64,000 bases of DNA. Origin: Zhouia amylolytica. Lineage in GTDB: Bacteria; Bacteroidota; Bacteroidia; Flavobacteriales; Flavobacteriaceae. Both the position numbers and the translations under genes were made by a program. Positions 43,989 through 53,915 of the stretch are shown here, piece after piece (positions within the stretch are counted from its first letter, which is position 1; each line of letters begins with the position of its first letter). The stretch spans positions 1-64,000 of the forward strand of contig NZ_FPAG01000002.1 in assembly GCF_900116365.1 (NCBI RefSeq), given 5' to 3'. The notes below the pieces were generated by a model. The model was not told where the DNA came from. It saw only the letters and a program-made list of their open reading frames with translations, and ran no database searches.

Positions 43989-46193
43989 TTAAATTCGAGT
44001 TACTTTATCTATTCCGTTAACTTTTTTTAGGTTTTCTATTAGTTTTTTAAGGATGATATTGTTTTTTACCTCAAGGGTGATATTTCCTGAAAACACCCCA
44101 TCATTGGTGTCGAATTTAATATTCTTCATATTAACATGCATATTGTTTGAGATCACTTTGGTAACATTACTAACCAGTCCTATTTTATCAATACCTGTTA
44201 ATCTAATATTGGCTGTAAAGTTTTGTTGTGAAGAGTCGACCCATTTGGCTTGAATGATACGATATGCAAAATTAGATTGTAAAGCTAAAGCATTTGGACA
44301 GTCTTTTTTATGTACTTTGATTCCTTCGTTTACGGTTACAAAACCAAAGACGTCATCTCCCGGAATAGGGTTACAGCAGTTAGCGATTTTATAATCTAGT
44401 TTTTCTTCTTCTTTTCCAAAAACTAACAGATCGTATTTATTTGTTATTTCATCTTTGTGAATTTCTTCTGCTGCGGTCCCTTTCTTCATTCTATTTTTGA
44501 AGAAATTGATGAACGTATTTGTTCGCGAAGCCGCAAAGTCTTTTAGCATTTGGTTGTCAATTTTACCAATACCCACCCGGTAAAACAGATCTAAGCTTGT
44601 TTTCAGTTTAAAGTAGACCACCAATTGGTTGACTGTCTTTTCATTCAGAGTTATTTTAAGCTGCTTTAATTTACGACGTAGAATTTCTTTACCATCTTCA
44701 GCAATACCTCTTTTTTCTTCTCGTAAGGCTGATTTAATCTTAGAGCGAGCTCGGGCTGTAGTGGCATAATCGAGCCAGTTAGCATTCGGTTTAGAGCTAT
44801 CTGAAGTTATAACTTCGACCTGATCACCGCTTTTTAAGGGATGGCTCAGCGGGACTAATTTACCATTGACTTTTGCACCACGGGTGTGTAATCCTACTTC
44901 GGTATGAATACTGAAAGCAAAATCAAGAGGTGTAGCGTCTTTAGGCAGTGATTTTAAATCTCCTTTTGGCGTAAAAACAAATATCTCTTTTGCGTAAAGA
45001 TTTAGTTTAAACTCTTCGACAAAATCGACGGCATTCATTTCAGGATTTTCCAAAGCTTCCTGAAGCCTGTTCAACCAGACTTCAATTCCTTGCTCTTGCT
45101 GTTTACCGTGTTTATATTTAAAGTGAGCCGCATATCCTTTTTCTGCAATTTCGTGCATGCGCTCACTTCTTATCTGCACTTCAACCCAGCGTCCTTTTGG
45201 CCCCATAACGGTTATATGTAGGGCTTCATACCCAGTGGATTTGGGTGAAGATATCCAATCTCTAAGTCTTACAGGGTTTGGTCTAAAGTGATCGGTAACC
45301 ACGGAATATATTTTCCATGCCAGGAATTTTTCGTTGGCATAGTCACTTTTATAGATGATTCGAATAGCAAACTTATCGTAGACTTCATCAAAGCTAACAT
45401 TTTGAGCAAGCATTTTTCTTCTGATAGAGAAGATTGATTTCGGTCTTCCTTTAATGGTGTAATTAAGGCCTTCGTTATCCAGGGTTTCTTTAATTACATT
45501 GCTAAAGGTTTCGATGTATTCATTTTGCTCTTCTTTGCTTTCTTCTATTTTTCCGAGAATGTCATTATAAACATCAGGCTCGGTATATTTTAACCCGAGA
45601 TCCTCCAGTTCTGTTTTGATATTGTAAAGCCCAATTCGGTGTGCTAAAGGAGCATATATGTATAAGGTCTCGGATGCTATTTTCACTTGTTTATGCTCCG
45701 GCATTGACTCCATGGTTTGCATGTTGTGCAAGCGATCGGCTATCTTTATTAAAATTACCCTAACATCATCATTAAGGGTCAGGAGCATCTTTCTAAAGTT
45801 CTCAGCTTGGAGTGAGATATCTTGTTCAGAGCTTATCATGGAGATTTTGGTCAGACCATCTACAATTTTCGCAATGGTTTCACCAAATAATCTTTCAAGG
45901 TCTTCAAGTGTGTAATCCGTGTCTTCTACTACATCATGTAATAGGGCTGCTGCAATGGCTGTCGCATCCAATCCTATTTCACGAGCGACTATTTTGGCTA
46001 CTGCGATTGGGTGGAATATATAGGCTTCCCCACTTTTTCTCCGTTGTTCCTTATGGGCATCAACAGCTGTATCAAATGCTTTTCTAATGAGCTTCTTATC
46101 GTCATCTGAAAGCGCTTGATAACTTATGCGCAACAGTTCTTTATACTGTTTGGCAATTTGTTTATTCTCTAATTCCGTATCAATTACAGCCAT
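43989..46193 (-). CDS. Bifunctional (p)ppGpp synthetase/hydrolase, RelA/SpoT family
   Basis: A 734-residue stringent-response enzyme. The hydrolase HD domain reads [15 protein letters not shown] near residue 87 and looks intact. The synthetase domain includes [12 protein letters not shown] and [17 protein letters not shown] domain ([20 protein letters not shown]) and a C-terminal zinc-finger/ACT region ([15 protein letters not shown], then the ACT strands) follow. This is a Rel-type dual enzyme that makes and breaks the alarmone. Genes follow in the same direction at 41-base spacing. Confidence 0.95.
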   Translation of the reverse strand: MAVIDTELENKQIAKQYKELLRISYQALSDDDKKLIRKAFDTAVDAHKEQRRKSGEAYIFHPIAVAKIVAREIGLDATAIAAALLHDVVEDTDYTLEDLERLFGETIAKIVDGLTKISMISSEQDISLQAENFRKMLLTLNDDVRVILIKIADRLHNMQTMESMPEHKQVKIASETLYIYAPLAHRIGLYNIKTELEDLGLKYTEPDVYNDILGKIEESKEEQNEYIETFSNVIKETLDNEGLNYTIKGRPKSIFSIRRKMLAQNVSFDEVYDKFAIRIIYKSDYANEKFLAWKIYSVVTDHFRPNPVRLRDWISSPKSTGYEALHITVMGPKGRWVEVQIRSERMHEIAEKGYAAHFKYKHGKQQEQGIEVWLNRLQEALENPEMNAVDFVEEFKLNLYAKEIFVFTPKGDLKSLPKDATPLDFAFSIHTEVGLHTRGAKVNGKLVPLSHPLKSGDQVEVITSDSSKPNANWLDYATTARARSKIKSALREEKRGIAEDGKEILRRKLKQLKITLNEKTVNQLVVYFKLKTSLDLFYRVGIGKIDNQMLKDFAASRTNTFINFFKNRMKKGTAAEEIHKDEITNKYDLLVFGKEEEKLDYKIANCCNPIPGDDVFGFVTVNEGIKVHKKDCPNALALQSNFAYRIIQAKWVDSSQQNFTANIRLTGIDKIGLVSNVTKVISNNMHVNMKNIKFDTNDGVFSGNITLEVKNNIILKKLIENLKKVNGIDKVTRI

Positions 46194-46234
46194 ATATTAA
46201 ATTTAACACAATCTTTATTATTTAACAACAAAAT

Positions 46235-47467
46235 CTATGCCTTAAGTTTACGCATCCGTTGCAAAAGCGTTGGATGTGAATAATGGACAAATACATAAGT
46301 TGGATGTGGGGTAAGATTACTTAAATTATTTTTAGATAGTTTTTTTAACGATGTGATAAGAGGTTCTGCTTTATAAGTGTCTTTAGCATAATGATCTGCC
46401 TGGTATTCAAATTTTCTGGAAATGAAATTCATGATCAGTCCTGTAAGCTCTGAGATAGGCGTGTACAGGATACCGAAAGCAATTAATCCTGCATGGAAAC
46501 TTGGCTGACTCACCCCAATAGCCATGGAGAATTCGGGAATGTTTATAAACAGGGATAAGATATATAATGTAATTCCCGTAAGCAGAATTGAGGCAATGAG
46601 GTTAAATATGATATGCTTGTGTTTGTAGTGACCTACTTCATGCGCTAAAACTGCCAAAATTTCATCTTCTTCCAGGTCGTTTATAAGGGTATCATATAAG
46701 GTAACTTGTTTCTGAGAACCAAACCCAGAGAAATAAGCATTAGCTTTTGTAGATCTTTTTGAGCCGTCTATCACAAATATCTTATTGATATTAAACCCAA
46801 TTTTTGAAGCATATGCTTCTATTTTCTTTTTGAGGGATCCATCCTCTAAGGGTGTTTGTTTATTGAACAGGGGTACAATTAACCTGGTATAAAACATATT
46901 CATGAAAATTGTAAATACAGCAATCAAGCCCCATGCGTATAGCCAGAAGTTCGCTCCGGTAACCTTATAAAACCAAATGATAATGGCTAAGATGCCTCCT
47001 CCCAGGATCACTGTCATTATCCAACCTTTGATCTTATCTATAAAAAATGTTTTTTTAGTGGTTTTGTTAAATCCGAATTTCTCTTCAATAACAAAGGTGT
47101 GATAATATGAAAACGGAGTGCTAAGAATATCTGAAGCAAACATGATAATCCCAAAAAAGACAAGAGCAATCACAATTTCATTATTTGAGCTATTACGGGC
47201 TAACCTATCTACAAAATCGAATCCATCGAGAAAGAAAAAAGCTAGTGTGGCAACGATTGAAATTGTAGAAGTGAGGGTGCTGAATTTATAATTTGTGGTT
47301 TTGTATCGTTGTGATTTTTCATATTCTTCGTTATCGTATACATCTTTTAAATCATCAGGAACCGGATCATTGAAATGATTTGCATTCAAGCGATCAAGAA
47401 TCTTATCGAAGATAAAATCAACAATTAATATGGTGATGATAATATAAAACAAGGTGTCAGGATTCAT
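46235..47467 (-). CDS. M48 family metalloprotease (Ste24/CAAX protease type)
   Basis: A 410-residue integral membrane protein with several N-terminal helices. The zinc motif HEVGHYKH lies near residue 275, and the third ligand glutamate lies in SRKFEYQADHYAK. The conserved VIDGSKRSTKANAYFSGFG before it is typical of Ste24-like proteases. Expected to be a membrane protein quality-control protease, since bacteria have no CAAX prenylation. It lies between the TrmH-like gene and Rel/SpoT, probably in one transcript. Confidence 0.93.
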   Translation of the reverse strand: MNPDTLFYIIITILIVDFIFDKILDRLNANHFNDPVPDDLKDVYDNEEYEKSQRYKTTNYKFSTLTSTISIVATLAFFFLDGFDFVDRLARNSSNNEIVIALVFFGIIMFASDILSTPFSYYHTFVIEEKFGFNKTTKKTFFIDKIKGWIMTVILGGGILAIIIWFYKVTGANFWLYAWGLIAVFTIFMNMFYTRLIVPLFNKQTPLEDGSLKKKIEAYASKIGFNINKIFVIDGSKRSTKANAYFSGFGSQKQVTLYDTLINDLEEDEILAVLAHEVGHYKHKHIIFNLIASILLTGITLYILSLFINIPEFSMAIGVSQPSFHAGLIAFGILYTPISELTGLIMNFISRKFEYQADHYAKDTYKAEPLITSLKKLSKNNLSNLTPHPTYVFVHYSHPTLLQRMRKLKA

Positions 47468-47503
47468 TGTATGAATGATGTTTTGGAGTTATTGTGAGCT
47501 TAT

Positions 47504-48307
47504 CTAGTTAAAGGAACGTTGTCTTTTAGCTTCAAAAATAATAATAGCTGCAGATACAGAAACATTCATTGAGTCTATTTCTCCTTGCATTGGAATTATT
47601 ATGTTACGGGAGGCATTTTCTAGCCATTCATCGCTTAATCCTGTAGCTTCGGTTCCCACTACAATGGCAGTAGGGTTCGTGTAATCGATCGTATGATAAT
47701 TAACGGATGCTGTTAGTGCTGCACAATTAATCTGAATGTTACGATCTTTAAGAAATTTTATTATTTCCTGGGTTGTTCCAGCGGCAATTTGATTGGTGAA
47801 TACACATCCTACACTTGATCTGATAATATTGGGGTTGTAGAGGTCTGTTTTTGGATTAGCAATTATAACCGCATCAACAGCGGCGGCATCTGCTGTTCTC
47901 AATAATGCTCCTATATTTCCCGGCTTTTCAGGTGCTTCGGCAACAAGAATTAATGGGGTGTTATTTTTAAAACTAAGTTCTTCCAGCGAATGTTTTTTAG
48001 TATTTGCAATAGCAATAATTCCTTCGGTGGTTTGTCTGTAGGAAATTTTTTGGTAAACTTCTTTTGAAATTTCTATTAAATCAGGGGTGAAATTACATGT
48101 TCTTACCAACTCTTCAATCTTAACAACAGGACATATGTCATTATAAAATAGTATCCTATTGAGCTGATAACCGCCTTTAAGCGCAAGTTGTACCTCTCTA
48201 AGCCCTTCAATGACAAAGGTGCCTGATTTTCTGCGTTCTCGCGACTTTTCTTTTAATAAAACGATTTCCTTAATCAGGGAATTCTGTGTACTAGTAATCT
48301 TTTTCAA
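47504..48307 (-). CDS. TrmH family RNA 2'-O-methyltransferase (SpoU)
   Basis: About 267 residues. The N-terminal substrate-binding domain begins KKITSTQNSLIKEIVLLKEK and includes RKSGTFVIEGLREV. The knotted methyltransferase domain has NIGALLRTADAAAVDAVI, VVGTEATGLSDEWL and IPMQGEIDSMNVSVSAAI. It methylates a ribose in rRNA or tRNA; the target is not known. The frame's only ATG, at 48355, lies inside the terminator of the upstream gene, so I take the TTG at 48307, which has a TAnnTTTG box just upstream. Confidence 0.88.
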   Translation of the reverse strand: MKKITSTQNSLIKEIVLLKEKSRERRKSGTFVIEGLREVQLALKGGYQLNRILFYNDICPVVKIEELVRTCNFTPDLIEISKEVYQKISYRQTTEGIIAIANTKKHSLEELSFKNNTPLILVAEAPEKPGNIGALLRTADAAAVDAVIIANPKTDLYNPNIIRSSVGCVFTNQIAAGTTQEIIKFLKDRNIQINCAALTASVNYHTIDYTNPTAIVVGTEATGLSDEWLENASRNIIIPMQGEIDSMNVSVSAAIIIFEAKRQRSFN

Positions 48308-48322
48308 TGCTAGAAATTTTAG

Positions 48323-48330
48323 CAAAATTA
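48323..48330 (-). promoter_or_regulatory. TAnnTTTG -7 box for the TrmH-M48-SpoT operon
   Basis: On the minus strand it reads TAATTTTG and ends 15 bases before the TTG start at 48307. It lies just after the upstream terminator, which fits an independent transcript. Confidence 0.6.
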
Positions 48331-48331
48331 A

Positions 48332-48361
48332 GCAAAAAAGCGTGCCATCAGGCACGCTTTT
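48332..48361 (-). terminator. Intrinsic terminator after the short amidohydrolase gene
   Basis: On the minus strand AGCGTGCC, a TGAT loop and GGCACGCT are followed by a T-run. It ends the amidohydrolase transcript. Confidence 0.9.
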
Positions 48362-48384
48362 ATTTTCAATGTAGATCGTATTAT

Positions 48385-49689
48385 TTATTTACCATTAATC
48401 TTTGAGTTATACCTATGGTATAATTCAGTTTGATGGCTTTCGAGACTAATGTCTCTTCCTTGAATGAATGCTTTAGAAAGCTTATTAGTTCGCATGTCTA
48501 ATGCATCTCCTTCACTTATAAATAAGGTAGCATCTTTACCAATCTCGAGGGAACCTGCTAAATCATCAATTCCTAAAATTTTAGCAGCATTTAAGGTTAA
48601 AAGAGCTATAGCTTGTTCTTTGTTTAAACCATATGCTGCAAAGGTTCCTGCATAGAAGGGTAGGTTTCGGGTATTCATACGCTCCATGCTACCGCTGGGG
48701 TCAATACTAACTAATACACCTTTTTCTGTTAATAATGCAGCTAATTTATAAGGCTGCTTTACATTAGTATCCTCTCCGGCCGGGAGGCTATGCGGTCTGC
48801 CAACCAAAACAGGGATATTGTTTTCAGCAAGCATGTCGGCAACTTTATAGGATTCCCGGCCACCAACAATTACAATTTTTATATTATTTTCTTGGGAGAA
48901 ATTAATAGCATCCAATATTTCCTTTTCACCGTCTACATGGATATAAAGTTTTTGAGTACCATCGATTAATCCGGATAAGGCTTCATATGGCAAATTTCTG
49001 GGGGTCTGATCTCCTTTTAAGTATGCTTTGGCTTCATTTATAAAAGAAACTACATCATCAAGATCTTCCGGGTATTTTTTATTTGGCTTCATACCCGGGT
49101 CTTCACCTAGCCACCAACGACCCCTGGTAAAGCTGTTCGGCCAATTAAGGTGAATAGCATCGTCTACTTTTATGGCGGCATCTTCCCAATTCCAGGCATC
49201 CAACTGCACTACAGAAGAGGTGCCGGATATTCTTCCTCCTCTTGGTGTTATTTGTGCCATTAACACCCCATTAGGTCTCATGGACTCTACGATTTGAGAT
49301 TCAGCATTATAGGCAATTAAACTTCTTATATTAGGAATCATGCCTCCAATCTCATCTTCGTCATCTGTGGCACGTACGGCATCTATTTCCACCAAGCCCA
49401 GGGTCGCATTACATGCAATGAATCCGGGATAAACGTGTTTTCCAGCGGCTTCAATAATTTCATCATATGCCTGTTGATCTAACTTGCTTGTGGTGGCATC
49501 TGCAACCAGAGATAGTTTACCATCTTTAAATCCAATTAGACTGTTTTCTATAACTTCTCCATTCCCTAAATGGGCGGTAGCGTTCATTATTAGTATCGAT
49601 TTGGATTGCTTCGGTGCCGGTGTTTGTTGTGCCATTATCGAGGTAATGGCAAAAACACATGCAGCAATATTTAGTATTGTTTTTTTCAT
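48385..49689 (-). CDS. Amidohydrolase-family protein, possibly catalytically inactive
   Basis: A 434-residue exported protein with a signal peptide ending near SIMAQ. The fold is that of imidazolonepropionase-like amidohydrolases, with LIGFKDGKLSLV at the start and KILGIDDLAGSLEIGKDATL at the end. However, the first metal site, normally PGxIDxHxH, reads YPGFIACNATLG (residues 87-98), and the later aspartate site reads VSIDPSGS. So the HxH is missing. It follows the two-domain amidohydrolase gene by 12 bases and is likely its partner. Confidence 0.88.
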   Translation of the reverse strand: MKKTILNIAACVFAITSIMAQQTPAPKQSKSILIMNATAHLGNGEVIENSLIGFKDGKLSLVADATTSKLDQQAYDEIIEAAGKHVYPGFIACNATLGLVEIDAVRATDDEDEIGGMIPNIRSLIAYNAESQIVESMRPNGVLMAQITPRGGRISGTSSVVQLDAWNWEDAAIKVDDAIHLNWPNSFTRGRWWLGEDPGMKPNKKYPEDLDDVVSFINEAKAYLKGDQTPRNLPYEALSGLIDGTQKLYIHVDGEKEILDAINFSQENNIKIVIVGGRESYKVADMLAENNIPVLVGRPHSLPAGEDTNVKQPYKLAALLTEKGVLVSIDPSGSMERMNTRNLPFYAGTFAAYGLNKEQAIALLTLNAAKILGIDDLAGSLEIGKDATLFISEGDALDMRTNKLSKAFIQGRDISLESHQTELYHRYNSKINGK

Positions 49690-49701
49690 CTGTTTAAATT
49701 T

Positions 49702-52692
49702 TTATAATGAATCACAGTGAAAGTGTTTTTCTTCTTTTTTCACGGGAGCTTGTGTTTTCATGCCATTATTTTTTGCGGCAATCATCATGTTGATAAGCTC
49801 GTTACGTTCGGTATTGATACTGTTTTGCATTTCCTGCATGGTTTCATAGTCGTAGTAAACAGTACCTTCAATCATTGTTTTTTCTGCTATGGCATAGATA
49901 GAAAGTGGATGATCACTCCAAAGCACTAAATCTGCATCTTTACCTTTTTTAATGCTTCCAATTCTATCATCTAAATGCAGTAATTTTGCCGGGTTCAGCG
50001 TTACGAACTTCCAGGCATCTTCTTCTGAAACCCCTCCATATTTAATGGTTTTAGCAGCCTCCTGGTTTAGTCTTCTCGACATTTCTGCATCATCAGAATT
50101 GATTGCTACAGTAACCCCTGCATCATGCATTATGGCTGCATTATAAGGAATCGCATCTTTCACCTCATATTTATAAGCCCACCAGTCAGAAAAAGTAGAT
50201 CCTCCTACACCGTGTTCTACCATTTTATCGGCTACTTTATATCCTTCAAGGATATGCGTGAATGTATTAACATTAAAGTTGAAATTGTCAGCGACTTTCA
50301 TCAGCATATTAATTTCACTTTGCACATAGGAATGACAGGAGATAAATCTTTCTTTATTGATGATTTCAGCAATAGTTTCCATTTCAATATCATACCTTGG
50401 AGCTTTTGAATTGGCTTTCGCTCTTCGTGAAAGTTGGTTATAATTATTCCAGGATTCTTTGTATTCTTTTGCTCTTTGGAAGTAGTCCGTAAAAACTTGT
50501 TCTACACCCATTCTGGTTTGAGGAAAACGAATGGTTTGCGTAGTTCCCCAATTCGATTGCTTAACATTCTCTCCCAATGCGAACTTTATAAATTTCGGGG
50601 CATTATCGATTAACATATCTTCAGCACTTCCTCCCCATTTTAATTTGATCAAGGCAGAACGTCCTCCAATAGGATTAGCAGATCCGTGAAGAATCTGAAT
50701 GGTAGTTACTCCACCTGACAAATTTCTATAAATGTTGATGTCATCCGGGTTTACAACATCTCCGATATTGACTTCAGCTGATGAATTATGACCTGCTTCA
50801 TTAATGGCATCAGCAGCAATGTGAGAATGCTCATCTATTATACCAGTAGTTAGGTGTTTACCTGTGGCATCGATCACCCTAGCTTCATTTGAGGATAAGC
50901 TAGTTCCAATCTCTGCAATTTTACCATTTTTGACTAAAACATCAGTGTTTTTTAAAACACCTTCATTTTCATTAGTCCAGACGGTAGCATTTTTAAATAA
51001 AATTGTTTCTTGCTGCGGGGTGTTTTTAAATCCGTAAGCTTTGTTAGGGAAAGAAACCGGGAATACTTTAGGTTGTACCTCGTTTTTATCTTGTTTCTTT
51101 TTAGACTCAAAATCGGAAGTTTTGGTTGCATACCAATTCACTGAAGTTCCATTGGCTAATACACCAGAGCCATTAAGGTTGTCTGATTTTGTTACCTTGG
51201 TGGTTAATCTTGTATAGGTTTTACTGCCATCAGTTTCGGGTGCAAAAAAGACATTAACCCATCCATTATTATATTCTAATTTTGAAGCAATTTTTAAGGT
51301 GTCTTTTTTAATTTCGATTGAAGGGCTTTCTATTTTTCCTTTTATACTTAAGTTGTATTCGGTACCATTCACCTTTAAATTATAATCGCCACGAATATCT
51401 TTAATATTCATATTATTTATAATATGTTTCTGACCTTGAACCCAGTTCTCATATAGCGTGGTTGATTTCTCAAATAAAGGTCCGGATGTAATTAAGAAAT
51501 TAGCATGTGTTCCATTTTTCAAAGATCCCATTTCGTCACTTTTACCAAGTAATTTTGCCGGAACTTCTGTCAATGCAGCTAAAGCAATCTCAGGCGCCAA
51601 ACCATATTCAATAGCCTTCATCAAGTTACTTTTAAATTCTGAGACTTTTTTATTTTCTGCAGTAGTTAAAGCGAACGAAATATTATTGCTTGAGAGTACT
51701 GAAAGATTTGTCGGTGCCTGATTCCATTGACGCATATCTGATAGCGAAACTTTAGAAGCCTGATAGGGGTCTGTTACATCATAAGCATTCGGAAAGTTCA
51801 GGGGGATAATTAAAGGTGAATTGAGGTTTTTAATTTCATCAATTCGCTCATATTCATACCCACTTCCCTTAATGATATACTTTATATCAAATTCATTTCC
51901 AATCTTGTTTGCTCTAAGCGCATTAAGTTTGTTGTTTCCGGCATCAAAAATTTGTGGAAGTTCCTGATTCTTAATCAAGGCTTCAATAGCCATGTCTTTA
52001 TTGTCAGCATTTCCTTTAGCATACCAGTCAGCATCATGGTAAAGTTGTCTCAGTAAAGCCATTGCCCCCATTAATGATGTTGGGTAGGATTGGTTAGAAG
52101 CAGCACTTTTGTCAAATGATAAAAACTGAGATGATTTTTGCTCTAATATTCTTTCACTGTTATTGGCTTCTGAATTTAGTGCCACCAAAACTCCTGAACC
52201 TCTCACGATACCATCAGCAATATGAGTGTTCACGACCCCAAATCCATTTTCAACAAGTTCTTTAGCTTTATTAGTGTCGAATTTAAACTTGTTAACTGCA
52301 TCCTGATCCGGTATGATATGGTCATTCCAGTAATAACCTTTACGACTTGCATCATACTGCGGGCCGGAACTTCTTTGTCTTTTTGGTTTTTCGACACCAA
52401 ATTCGGAATAAATATCAATGAATGAAGGGTAAATGTATTTTCCTTCCAGGTTTATTGTTATTGAGTTGTCTGGTACTTCAATTGAAGTCCCGGCAGCAAT
52501 AACCTTTCCTTTTTGAATAAGAAGTGTTGCGTTTTCCAGCACTTCAGTAGGGGTCACATAAATTTTTGCATTTGTAAACGCGGTATAACTATTTTTTGAG
52601 GTTTTAACGCCGTCATTTTTCGGAAAATATTCTTGAGAAAAGACCGAAAAACTTAACCATAGCATACATAGCGATAGTAGTTTTACTCTCAT
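49702..52692 (-). CDS. Two-domain amidohydrolase-family protein
   Basis: A 996-residue exported protein with a signal peptide ending near VFSQ. Two imidazolonepropionase-like amidohydrolase domains lie in tandem, at about residues 35-420 and 565-985. In the first, the HxH region reads YPSFIDIYSEFG (residues 89-99) and lacks both histidines. In the second it reads GIIDEHSHIA, with H622 and H624, and the further ligands H787, H813 and D867 (CHSYVQ, THILEG, NSDDAEMS) are present. So only the second domain looks active. Substrate unknown; neighbours suggest a peptide or modified amino acid in the envelope. Confidence 0.92.
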   Translation of the reverse strand: MRVKLLSLCMLWLSFSVFSQEYFPKNDGVKTSKNSYTAFTNAKIYVTPTEVLENATLLIQKGKVIAAGTSIEVPDNSITINLEGKYIYPSFIDIYSEFGVEKPKRQRSSGPQYDASRKGYYWNDHIIPDQDAVNKFKFDTNKAKELVENGFGVVNTHIADGIVRGSGVLVALNSEANNSERILEQKSSQFLSFDKSAASNQSYPTSLMGAMALLRQLYHDADWYAKGNADNKDMAIEALIKNQELPQIFDAGNNKLNALRANKIGNEFDIKYIIKGSGYEYERIDEIKNLNSPLIIPLNFPNAYDVTDPYQASKVSLSDMRQWNQAPTNLSVLSSNNISFALTTAENKKVSEFKSNLMKAIEYGLAPEIALAALTEVPAKLLGKSDEMGSLKNGTHANFLITSGPLFEKSTTLYENWVQGQKHIINNMNIKDIRGDYNLKVNGTEYNLSIKGKIESPSIEIKKDTLKIASKLEYNNGWVNVFFAPETDGSKTYTRLTTKVTKSDNLNGSGVLANGTSVNWYATKTSDFESKKKQDKNEVQPKVFPVSFPNKAYGFKNTPQQETILFKNATVWTNENEGVLKNTDVLVKNGKIAEIGTSLSSNEARVIDATGKHLTTGIIDEHSHIAADAINEAGHNSSAEVNIGDVVNPDDINIYRNLSGGVTTIQILHGSANPIGGRSALIKLKWGGSAEDMLIDNAPKFIKFALGENVKQSNWGTTQTIRFPQTRMGVEQVFTDYFQRAKEYKESWNNYNQLSRRAKANSKAPRYDIEMETIAEIINKERFISCHSYVQSEINMLMKVADNFNFNVNTFTHILEGYKVADKMVEHGVGGSTFSDWWAYKYEVKDAIPYNAAIMHDAGVTVAINSDDAEMSRRLNQEAAKTIKYGGVSEEDAWKFVTLNPAKLLHLDDRIGSIKKGKDADLVLWSDHPLSIYAIAEKTMIEGTVYYDYETMQEMQNSINTERNELINMMIAAKNNGMKTQAPVKKEEKHFHCDSL

Positions 52693-52772
52693 GTATTAAT
52701 TAATTTAGATTAGCTTTCTAAAATTATAATAACTTTAAGAAGAATAGGGGGTGTTAAGTTTTTTTTAACGTT

Positions 52773-53840
52773 TTAAAAAGGGTTCTTTTTATAATAGTTA
52801 ATTAATAGCGCCACTACATAGCTGTAGGTTTTAATGCCATCTTTTTGGTTGTTTGCTTTCAAGAAGGTATTGAAGGTTTGTTTAAAAGCCGGCTCTGCTT
52901 TGGTTTTATGTTTTCGCCAGAAATTAGCAACTTCGACATAATTCTTAATAATTCCGGAATTTATTTTGGTATTGTATTCTTCGAATAATTCAGGATCGTT
53001 TCGTTTAATCTCACCTAAAAAATAGCGCATTACATATAAGTATCCCGAATATTGGAAATAAATATCGTCATTGTGAACTGCGGCTAAATATCCTATGAAG
53101 TTAGCTTCATTTTCTGCTGAATAACCAATTTGATGAGCTTCCTCATGACAACTAACTGTCGGGTATTTAAAATCAACCTGCAGGCCGTTTACCTGTGCTT
53201 CATTGGTGAATGGATTCAGGTATCCACTGTACCCCATATAGGTTAGGGCCGTACTATACAATGATGTTTTAATACTTTTCGGAGAATACTGAAGATCCGG
53301 GATCTTTTCAGAGAGATTTTGATACCCATTTTTGGTCATTCTGTACATCTCATTTTTGGAGTAAGGAATCTTAACCAGAACCGTGTCATTGTTTGTTATT
53401 TGCAGATGGAGCTCATTACACTTAGCAACGAGTTGATCTGTAAAATTCAGAAGTTCTTCATAAGAGTATTCATTGCCAATATTTAAAGATTCATGAATTG
53501 GTTTTCTGTAATAATTCATGCCCCAAAAAAGATGGAAAGTAAAATACAGGAAAGAGATAAGAACGAACATTTCTCTAAAAAAATTTCGAGTTTGTTCAAA
53601 GAACATCTTTCCTCTTAATATAAGAAAGCGCATAATTAATATGGTTGCTATTGTATAAAAAACATCTCCAACAGAGAATGGGATCCAGCCAAATGTATAG
53701 CGTAAAGATTTGGATAAGAATGGATAAAAGCCATTGCTATAATAGGTTTCTATCCAATCAGGGTGACTCCCCAGCCATTTTACCAGTAAAATTTGTGGGA
53801 AGATTGAAAGGGCCAGAATCGTTTTTAATCTTTTAGACAT
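52773..53840 (-). CDS. DUF3810 domain-containing protein, predicted membrane metalloprotease
   Basis: About 355 residues from the ATG at 53840 (MSKRLKTILALSIF). Two to three N-terminal helices (about residues 8-25, 50-70 and 85-100) are followed by a soluble part. That part contains the HExxH zinc motif in SCHEEAHQIGY, with ENEANFIGYLAA as the likely third ligand region. This is the DUF3810 family of Bacteroidota. The frame is open to 53948, but a TAnnTTTG box six bases before 53840 favours the short form. Function unknown. Confidence 0.85.
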   Translation of the reverse strand: MSKRLKTILALSIFPQILLVKWLGSHPDWIETYYSNGFYPFLSKSLRYTFGWIPFSVGDVFYTIATILIMRFLILRGKMFFEQTRNFFREMFVLISFLYFTFHLFWGMNYYRKPIHESLNIGNEYSYEELLNFTDQLVAKCNELHLQITNNDTVLVKIPYSKNEMYRMTKNGYQNLSEKIPDLQYSPKSIKTSLYSTALTYMGYSGYLNPFTNEAQVNGLQVDFKYPTVSCHEEAHQIGYSAENEANFIGYLAAVHNDDIYFQYSGYLYVMRYFLGEIKRNDPELFEEYNTKINSGIIKNYVEVANFWRKHKTKAEPAFKQTFNTFLKANNQKDGIKTYSYVVALLINYYKKNPF

Positions 53841-53845
53841 GAATT

Positions 53846-53853
53846 CAAATTTA
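53846..53853 (-). promoter_or_regulatory. TAnnTTTG -7 box for the DUF3810 gene
   Basis: On the minus strand it reads TAAATTTG and ends five bases before the ATG at 53840. Confidence 0.5.
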
Positions 53854-53884
53854 ACCAAATTAATGACATTCTTGATAAGATGGT

Positions 53885-53892
53885 TACTTTTG
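53885..53892 (+). promoter_or_regulatory. TAnnTTTG -7 box for pepD
   Basis: TACTTTTG matches the consensus and ends 23 bases before the ATG at 53916. The earlier ATG of the frame lies upstream of it and is unlikely to be used. It is divergent from the DUF3810 promoter 32 bases away. Confidence 0.6.
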
Positions 53893-53915
53893 TAGCGATA
53901 AAAAACACTAAAGAC

